Position numbers and translations under genes: made by a program. A stretch of DNA of 64,000 nt from Carposina sasakii (lineage: Eukaryota; Arthropoda; Insecta; Lepidoptera; Carposinidae). Shown piece by piece: positions 57,366 to 64,000 of this stretch (the first letter of the stretch is position 1; each line of letters opens with the position of its first letter). The stretch is from NCBI GenBank assembly GCA_014607495.2, contig CP053152.1, positions 3,224,001 through 3,288,000 of the forward strand. Direction: 5' to 3'. The notes under the pieces were generated by a model, which was given only the letters and a program-made list of their open reading frames with translations, was not told where the DNA came from and searched no databases.

Positions 57366-57699
57366 TGGAAGAACTGACCTATCATTTTGTCTATAGAGTA
57401 AATAGGTCGGGCTGCTGCAATGCATAATTCATATCGAGCGGTCTCCCTAAGCAGACGTCCATTGCATGTGCGTAGGGGTGACGCATGTACAGATGTACGA
57501 GTATCCCTTTACTGGATTACAGTGGCAATGCATTATTTTGCATTTTTGCAGATATTTACCTACGTGTACTAACTACGCGGTGCATTGTGCACACTAAATA
57601 CAATAGTTGATGTTGTTAACTTCACACGACTTACTGTCCAAATCTATCTATACATGTAAGTAGGTAAATCGACTTTCGTTTTACTTTCGCTAGACATAA

Positions 57700-57950
57700 A
57701 AAAAACTTTGACTGACAAGAGAAATGTGAATTTCAGGAATTTCTCTTTTTTTTAACGTAATTTCTCATTTAAAAATTCCAAAAAACTGAGACCCTTTTTG
57801 AAATAAATATTATTATTTAAATAAAGAAAATTTCAAGAAGTTAATTGACAAATCAGCTAGGATAATTATCGGATAATTTTCAGATAATTATCGGATAGTT
57901 ATCAAGATAATTATCCAAAAAAATATTTATCTTGATAATTGCGAACCCTG
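57700..57950. mobile_element. hAT-like MITE, right part only
   Basis: It shares TTGACAAATCAGCTAGGATA and the terminus GATAATTGCGAACCCTG with the 22212-22560 element, but the left CAGGGTTCG end is absent. The tract GATAATTATC is repeated several times near the end. Confidence 0.65.
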
Positions 57951-58439
57951 AAAAATAAACAACGTAGTGCTCTCTAAACGCCTGAATCTAGTTATCTCCC
58001 AAAGTAATTGTTGTAAGCGTGAAAATGTACAAAGTTGCCCCAAATTAGTTTGGCAACGCAAGCCCGGGGGCTAAATAAATACGCAAACTTTCTTTTACTT
58101 GCCGTTTATGAGGCCTGAGATAAAAGCAACTTAGATGAATGAGCCCATTTGCTGAGGCCTAACTAGCTGAAACTACAGACTAACTCTACGGTAAATATGT
58201 TTAGTAAAAGGTTAAAACGCTGCTAATGTACTGTCTAAGGCCAATGGTCAGATAGCAGTGCCACTAAGAGCAAATTTGAATAAAAAATTCACTTGCGCAA
58301 GTCCTAGTAATTATGAGTCGATTTCTCTAGTGAGTGTACCTTCCTTCCGGGCTCCTGGGTATGCGAAAAGCCTGCTCGCCAAATAATTAACCCAAAATAA
58401 TTTCGTATCTCACTTCCTATTTACACAGTCGCCTAAGTG

Positions 58440-58690
58440 TGAGTAAGTCAGTATTGTATGTATCTCTCCGACCGTATTTCGGCCAAGGCAACCGATCTCT
58501 ACGGGGATTAGCTAGGTACGCAGGAGATATTATAGTGCATAAGTGTTTGCGCAAACACAGATGCATTCTCTATTCCCTTACTCTCATAGTCCGATGGGAC
58601 AGAAAGCCGACACGACTGGAGAGAGATCAGGCGCAGGACCAACGGTTTTACGTGCTTTCCGAGGCACGAGCTAAGTGACAATTTTGCAAC
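58440..58690 (-). mobile_element. SINE fragment, minus strand
   Basis: The reverse complement carries CACTTAGCTCGTGCCTCGGA, AAGCACGTAAAACCGTTGGT, TCCTGCGCCTGATCTCTCTC and ACTATGAGAGTAAGGGAA, as in 39697-39925 and 8480-8540. Confidence 0.65.
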
Positions 58691-58694
58691 ATTA

Positions 58695-59554
58695 AAGTCA
58701 GCATTACCCACTATGGCTCAAGTTATTTGTCACTTGCTATACATTTAATCAGCATATACCTAACCTAACACATCGTAGCGACTATGACGTTGATCTATTC
58801 GACACGCTCGTTTCGTGTTCTGTTTCAAACTGCTTTATTTATACCTAGGTTTTCTACGGACGTATATTTTAATTCAAATTTATGTACCGCGTTTATCTGC
58901 CGGCACTTCTAATGGAAGTCCTTTGTCGTTGTTTCCCACAATTGGGATTAATGGTCGGGGGTTTATTTATTTTTTGGAGCTAAATTCTATTTCGATATCC
59001 ATACCTTCATTTTTACATTATGTAGAAAATAACTGTAACATTTTGAATATTAGTATGAGATAAAACCTCATTATTACAAATATTTACGATTACATGCGCA
59101 GTGAAATACTTACTGCTTATTAAACTGCTGAACGGATTTTGATAAAAGTTAACTTCGTAGGTAACGGTTGCCGTAAGAGGCTAAGAGCTGATAAAATTTG
59201 GTATTTAATAATGAATAAAGGGCTGCACGTGCCAATTATCCTCGCGATATCAGCCAATATTATTTCAATAAACGTTTTTGTTATGGGGCACTTAATTACG
59301 CTAGATGAGGCGGAGATTTTAAAAGAAAATAATTTAAATTCCGTGAAGTTCGTTTATTTTATTTAGGTCACATGTTGCCCTGTGACCCTGAATCTTCAAT
59401 TATCCTGGTGGTGAGGGGTAACTACTGTAATGTAGGGTTTTCATGGTTTCTTTTACGGTTTGAAGCGAATTACCTAGGTACCTGTCCACCGACTACAATG
59501 CGGTGAATGAGAACAGTGACGGGAACGGGAAATGTTTAATGTATATATTTCTAT
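58695..59554. other. Intron spacer
   Basis: No gene recognised; ORFs here have no family resemblance. Confidence 0.45.
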
Positions 59555-59566
59555 AATATATGTTAT

Positions 59567-59858
59567 CATCATTCATCATTTACAGCCATGAGAAGTCCAC
59601 TGTTGGACATAGGCCTCCTCCAACCACCTCCACTCCGACCGGTCGGAAGCAGCCTGCATCCAACCGACGCCATCATGGCCAGGTCGTCCGTCTAACTCGC
59701 GGGTGGCCTTCCCACGCTGCGTTTGCCGATACGTGGTATCCACTCTTAGAACTTTCCGACTCCATCGGCCATCAGTTCTTCGAGCTATGTGCCCTGCCCA
59801 TCGCCACTTCAGCTTGCTGGACCGTTGAGCTATGTCGGTGATTTTTGTACGTCTGCTG
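59567..59858 (-). mobile_element. 5'-truncated RTE copy with 12-bp TSD
   Basis: A 292-bp piece of the 3' end of the same RTE family as 17285-20444. It is flanked by identical AATATATGTTAT at 59555-59566 and 59859-59870. It retains the last part of the C-terminal coding region and the (ATG)-type tail. It is highly similar to 17285-17575, with one deletion near 59672. Confidence 0.88.
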
Positions 59859-59870
59859 AATATATGTTAT

Positions 59871-62800
59871 ACTTATTATTAACTCTAACCCCGCATGCCT
59901 TAGTAAGCATGGCTGTAAGGATCTCCTTCGTGACCCTGCAGCTCTGGCTAAGCTACCCCCATTTTGACTTCAAGATGAGAAGGACTAACAGCTACTTGCA
60001 TGCATTTTATTTTAAGTCAAGTTGATCTGATATTAATGAGAGTTATTTATAACTATATAGCATAAATGTGAAGACTTTTGTCTATAAATGATATTTGCAT
60101 CCCTCGAGGCTTTTATGTGATTGAATAAACAAGAGTTCGTAGAAATTCATCAGAAAGTCACATATATTTTCCGAACTTTTTTGCAAATTTCCCATTTCTT
60201 ATTCTCGAAGAACTGATAAAAATGGAACCATTACCGTACACGCGGCGAATATAGGAAGTTTAGCAGAGTTGTAGCAATAATATTTATTACCGGGTAAATT
60301 TAAATGTTACCTACGAGTATATAACTTCTACAATATGGTGCCGAGCCTTTCGATTCAACTTTGTATTCTTAGTTATTAGTAGACAGGGGGCCTCCAAGGA
60401 TATGATTGCTATCTCAGAAAAATAGCCTTTTTCTTCGGCAATAACTAGTGTCTGTGGTCTAGGTGTATTCAAGTTCAGCTGCGGAAAAAGCTAATTTTAA
60501 TAGCATTCAATAATCAGTAGGTAGGTAAATGTTCATAAGAAAGAGGCGATATAATTACAATATTAAAGCTGTAAAGTTCTAGCAATCACCAAAGATACCC
60601 AAACCCCAACCGAAAAGGCATTTTACGTCGAACAAATTAATATATTTTATTTCATAGTGATGGAACCTTTTTATCTCTTTGCAAAACGAAGAGTTTTTCG
60701 TAAAAAAGCCAATGTCTGTTATTGTGCATAGATATGAATATTACGAGTAATCAGGACACGACATCTCTGCAGTGCGTCGTTGCCTCGTGGTGCGCACTCT
60801 GGAAATTGAATATGAAATGGGGCGTAAACGTAAAAACGTCCCCCGATAATATTACCTACGTGGAACCACATCCGTTTTTAGATGCCTTCATGCTGAAGAG
60901 ATGGTCAATTTAGGTTCTAGGCCCACAGCTAGATTGCAGATTCTGGCAAATCATAAGATTATGGCATTCATGTGACTAGTTTTATTTCTTAACAAGTTTA
61001 TGTGTTGTAGTTTATGAGGTTGATTCTGTTTGGTATATAAAGGTGGGCCTGCAAGTCCACGTAAGCTGTCTCGTATTTATTCAACCCAAAAATTTGCGAC
61101 TGCCTGCGAGTTAGTCCACTTGAAATTGGTATTCAGCTCACCTAGGGTGTTATTCTCATAAAATAATGCTACATAGTTGCCAAGTTTAATTAAAATCCGT
61201 TCGGTAGATTTTATGTATAAGACAAACAAACATAAATTTTAACTAATTTTCATGGTTATATAATATTAGAAACATGGTAGTGGTTAGTGGCCGGGCCGAA
61301 TTACGTTTGTTTTTGGAAACTTCTATTCCGACTATAAAGTCTGATAAGTATATTAGTATTGTTTTATTGATAATGGTTTTAGAAACACCTTTCTATTTCT
61401 AAAACAGAATGACTCCTAGACTAGACTTACTATAATCTGTGCTAATCTAATTGTGTTAAAACTTAAATTTTATTAGACAGGTTTTTTTATTTACATTGAT
61501 GCAGGATTATTTTCCCTAACTTTTATTTTAACACGTATTTCGATGAAAAATTGAATGTGAAACAAATAACCACGGAAGCTTTTTTTTGCTCTCACGTGTT
61601 GGTCAGAAATTCAATTTTTTGAAAAAGATAATCTCAGGTATTCAATCACGAACGAGTGAACTGGAAGATGAAATAGATTGGTTTTTAAGCTCTACTTTTT
61701 ACCTTTGTTTGTTTTTATACATGTATTTTTTTATTTATATACTTCTGCTCGTATACCACGATATTTTTGAAGATAGAAACTCGCACTTGTAAGATACGAG
61801 TGACTTTTAACTGTATGTACTGAACTATATATTTTCGAATTCTACTAAAAAGTTTAGTTTGTGTTTGCGAGATCTGATTGTATAGGTTTTTTATAGTACA
61901 AACTCTATAATTGAATTGAGTAGAAATTTAGTTTTTTTTATCAAACTCTGATAAAAAAAACCTAAATTTCGTTTTCTCGGAGTCATTCTACTTTTAAACA
62001 TAGACTATCTAGAGCAATATTGCAAGATTTTCAATTACCTAAATGAGCTAAAAGTTCTACGAGCTTTGCAAAATTTTTTTATCTTTTACCTACCATCACT
62101 AATGTAGGTACGTTGCATTATGTTCACCGTATAATCCTTATTTTCTGCTACTTTTATACAATTTGTATTATAAAAATAGTAAGAGGAACCTATGTTTAAA
62201 TCATTAGTTGTGATGAAAAGGTCAAGTTACGAGTATTTAGGATTTAAATATACTTAGGTGAAAGTTTACAGCACACAGCCATGGAAATAATTTCCAGCAT
62301 CATGTTGCCCGTTTACCGGCCAGAACAAAATTACCGGCTTTCTAGTCACCTGACGCTAACGACTAATGCTTTTCCGTAAAAAAGCGTAATCGCTCCACAG
62401 ATTTTAGGACAGCGTAACTAGCGGACGCCCGGCCCACAACTCGTCCGCGTAATATTTTAATTTTTTCCCTTTTCAATCGGCATCTTGGGAAATGCTTTGT
62501 AAGTGTTACCCTAAACTCCTCAAGGTATGTTTATGTAAAATTTTAAGTAGATTTGACTAATGAATCGTTGTTTTTCCCCTTACACCTCTTTGAGAGTAGA
62601 ATTTCGAAAAATCTTTCTTATAGGAAGCCTACTTCATTCAAAGAACACACTTTCCTAGTTTTATCCTCGGTAGGTAGGTACGTCTACCAAATAGCAAGAA
62701 AGTATATTCTGCTCTTCTATATTTGAGGAAAAACTGCTTGGGAGTAGGTACCTAATGAGCTGTCGATACCTTTGTAACTTTAGTTGTCCGGTGTACCATG

Positions 62801-63552
62801 TAGGTACTCTCAATAGAAACCACATCTTAATGTATTTTTCTATATCTTATAATACGTATGTCCTCATGCATATTGTGGAGAAGGGAAAACCATGTATCGT
62901 TATCATTAAATACGAGTATAACCTAAGTGATAGATTACTTACGCTCGATTGCGATACGAGTAGGTACTAGAAACAGTACACTCATGCACCAAGATTCTCT
63001 GATCTGACGGTAGCTTAACGCTCAGTAGCAATATCTTTTGGGAATTGAGTGAAAACCAGCAGATCTGAATCTTCTGTTTTCATACCTAAATTGAGTTTGG
63101 AATATCCTATCGATCTCTAGTATTTCAATGGGCTATTAGTTAGCATTGCAGTGCATATAGGTAGATAGACCATTGGGAGATTCTTCGGAGATCCTCAGAA
63201 GTACCTACCTGAGATGCCTGGAAACGAAAATCCATCCATCCATCCTAGTACATATTTAATATTAATCACGGATCCCAGTCAAACGGCGCAATCAGTTTTG
63301 TGGGAAGTTTTGTAATGTAGGTGCCTGTAAAGAATACTAAATAAAATAATAAATAATATTTTGCTGTCTTCATGTACTTGGTCCGCAGGGACGAAGTCGC
63401 TGACAAAAACTAATTTTGTTATTAATAGTTTAACATCGGGAAATAATAAGTTTTACAACTAATTATAACCTAAGCTAGCCAGCGATCCTAAACATACACG
63501 TAGTTTTATACCGGTTAATAGACTAACAACAATAATAATATAATAATAATAA
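59871..63552. other. Intron spacer
   Basis: No supported exon. Seen: a hairpin with AAATTTAGTTTTTTTTATCA at 61924-61970; a fragment AGCGGACGCCC with CTCGTCCGCGT at 62419-62460 of the dispersed family at 7275; and GTAGGTACCTA motifs near 62745. Confidence 0.45.
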
Positions 63553-63813
63553 CAGGGTGTAACAAAAAGGGTATGTTAAGCAAAAAGCTATGTAAATAGC
63601 CCACTGTAGAGAACCTATTCACAAAACTTGAGACCCGAAATCACATGTTTATTTTTCCCGATAGTATGGAGAATTTTTAAATATCTCAGGAATTTTCATA
63701 CAATCTTGAAAAATAAAAATGTGATTTCAAGTCTCAAATTTTGGAAATAGGTTCTCTACAGTGGGCTACTTACATAGCTTTTCGCTTAATAATACCCTTT
63801 CTGTTACATCCTG
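63553..63813. mobile_element. Palindromic TA-family MITE, copy 3
   Basis: 261 bp beginning CAGGGTGTAACAAAAAGGGT and ending in the inverted CTGTTACATCCTG followed by TA. The left flank is AA instead of TA. The centre GAGAATTTTTAAATATCTCA gives the uninterrupted reference for copy 1. Confidence 0.82.
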
Positions 63814-63856
63814 TATAGTTTCGCTGCTAATTATCTATTTGGATTTTTTTTATACC

Positions 63857-63878
63857 TTAGTTAGGTTAGGTTAGGTTA
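63857..63878 (+). repeat. Short (TTAGG)n tract
   Basis: TTAG followed by three TTAGG units and TTA, the insect telomere motif, at an interstitial position. Too short to be more than a chance or relic tract. Confidence 0.6.
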
Positions 63879-64000
63879 TATCATATATCTATTAGATTAT
63901 TGCAGCTTAAATGAAATTAATGAAACAATCACTTTATGTTTGTGATATTCATAATCATTTTCATTGGTCCATGATGTCAATGAATTTATTTAATGCAGCC

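Larger units (their letters stand above)
28880..64000. other. Probable ERK intron 1 (at least 35 kb), filled with repeats
   Basis: After the GTAAGT donor of ERK exon 1 no kinase exon was recognised to the window end. Everything beyond is mobile DNA or AT-rich sequence. This span is therefore inferred to be intron, unless exon 2 escaped visual search. Confidence 0.5.

Noticed and set aside
63857..63878. True telomere or subtelomere
   Set aside because: Only about four TTAGG units are present in the midst of ordinary repeat-rich DNA.

Overview
The window is eukaryotic and almost certainly from a moth or butterfly (Lepidoptera). It is AT-rich, its genes are split by GT-AG introns, and their proteins match insect families. 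The non-coding DNA is packed with repeats typical of lepidopteran genomes: RTE retrotransposons, mariner/maT/rosa-type DNA transposons, tRNA-derived SINEs, many fold-back elements and a high density of short GTAGGTACCTAC palindromes. No prokaryotic operon, CRISPR array, rRNA or convincing functional tRNA gene was seen.

Four host genes can be supported. (1) mRpS22, plus strand, 1837-7116, seven exons, 379 codons, a mitochondrial ribosomal small-subunit protein. (2) MORN3, plus strand, 7995-10742, five exons, 250 codons, a MORN-repeat protein. (3) Orai, minus strand, coding exons 20727-20578 and 15564-15034, the store-operated Ca2+ channel pore subunit; its 5 kb intron holds a nearly full-length RTE retrotransposon in the same orientation. 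(4) ERK (rolled-type MAP kinase), plus strand, first coding exon 28752-28879. No second ERK exon was recognised, so the remaining 35 kb probably lies in its first intron. Orai and ERK are head to head, with about 8 kb of transposon-rich DNA between their first recognised exons. MORN3 and Orai converge on about 4.3 kb of MITE-rich DNA.

The rest is a layered mobile-element landscape. The most complete elements are a 2714-bp DD41D (rosa-like) transposon at 42129-44842 with an open transposase and 623-bp inverted repeats; a 1.3-kb DD37D (maT-like) element at 23543-24851 with two frameshifts; a DD34D mariner at about 33875-35480 broken by a LINE tail and a frameshift; and the RTE at 17285-20444 with 10-bp target-site duplications. 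Two hAT-like non-autonomous elements have perfect 8-bp duplications (4307-5039 and 22212-22560). Several palindromic MITE families occur in two or three copies. Nested insertions (30722-32830, 26993-28258, 11258-11953) give a relative chronology.

The host genes are not an operon and have unrelated roles: mitochondrial translation, axonemal or testis MORN scaffold, Ca2+ entry and MAPK signalling. The strongest 'second look' items are the intact long-TIR rosa-like transposon with a perfect 24-bp hairpin beside its left TIR, the Orai channel whose outer-vestibule acidic residues are absent, an unassigned phase-0 exon candidate at 25639-25812, and the nested or unclassified TIR elements.
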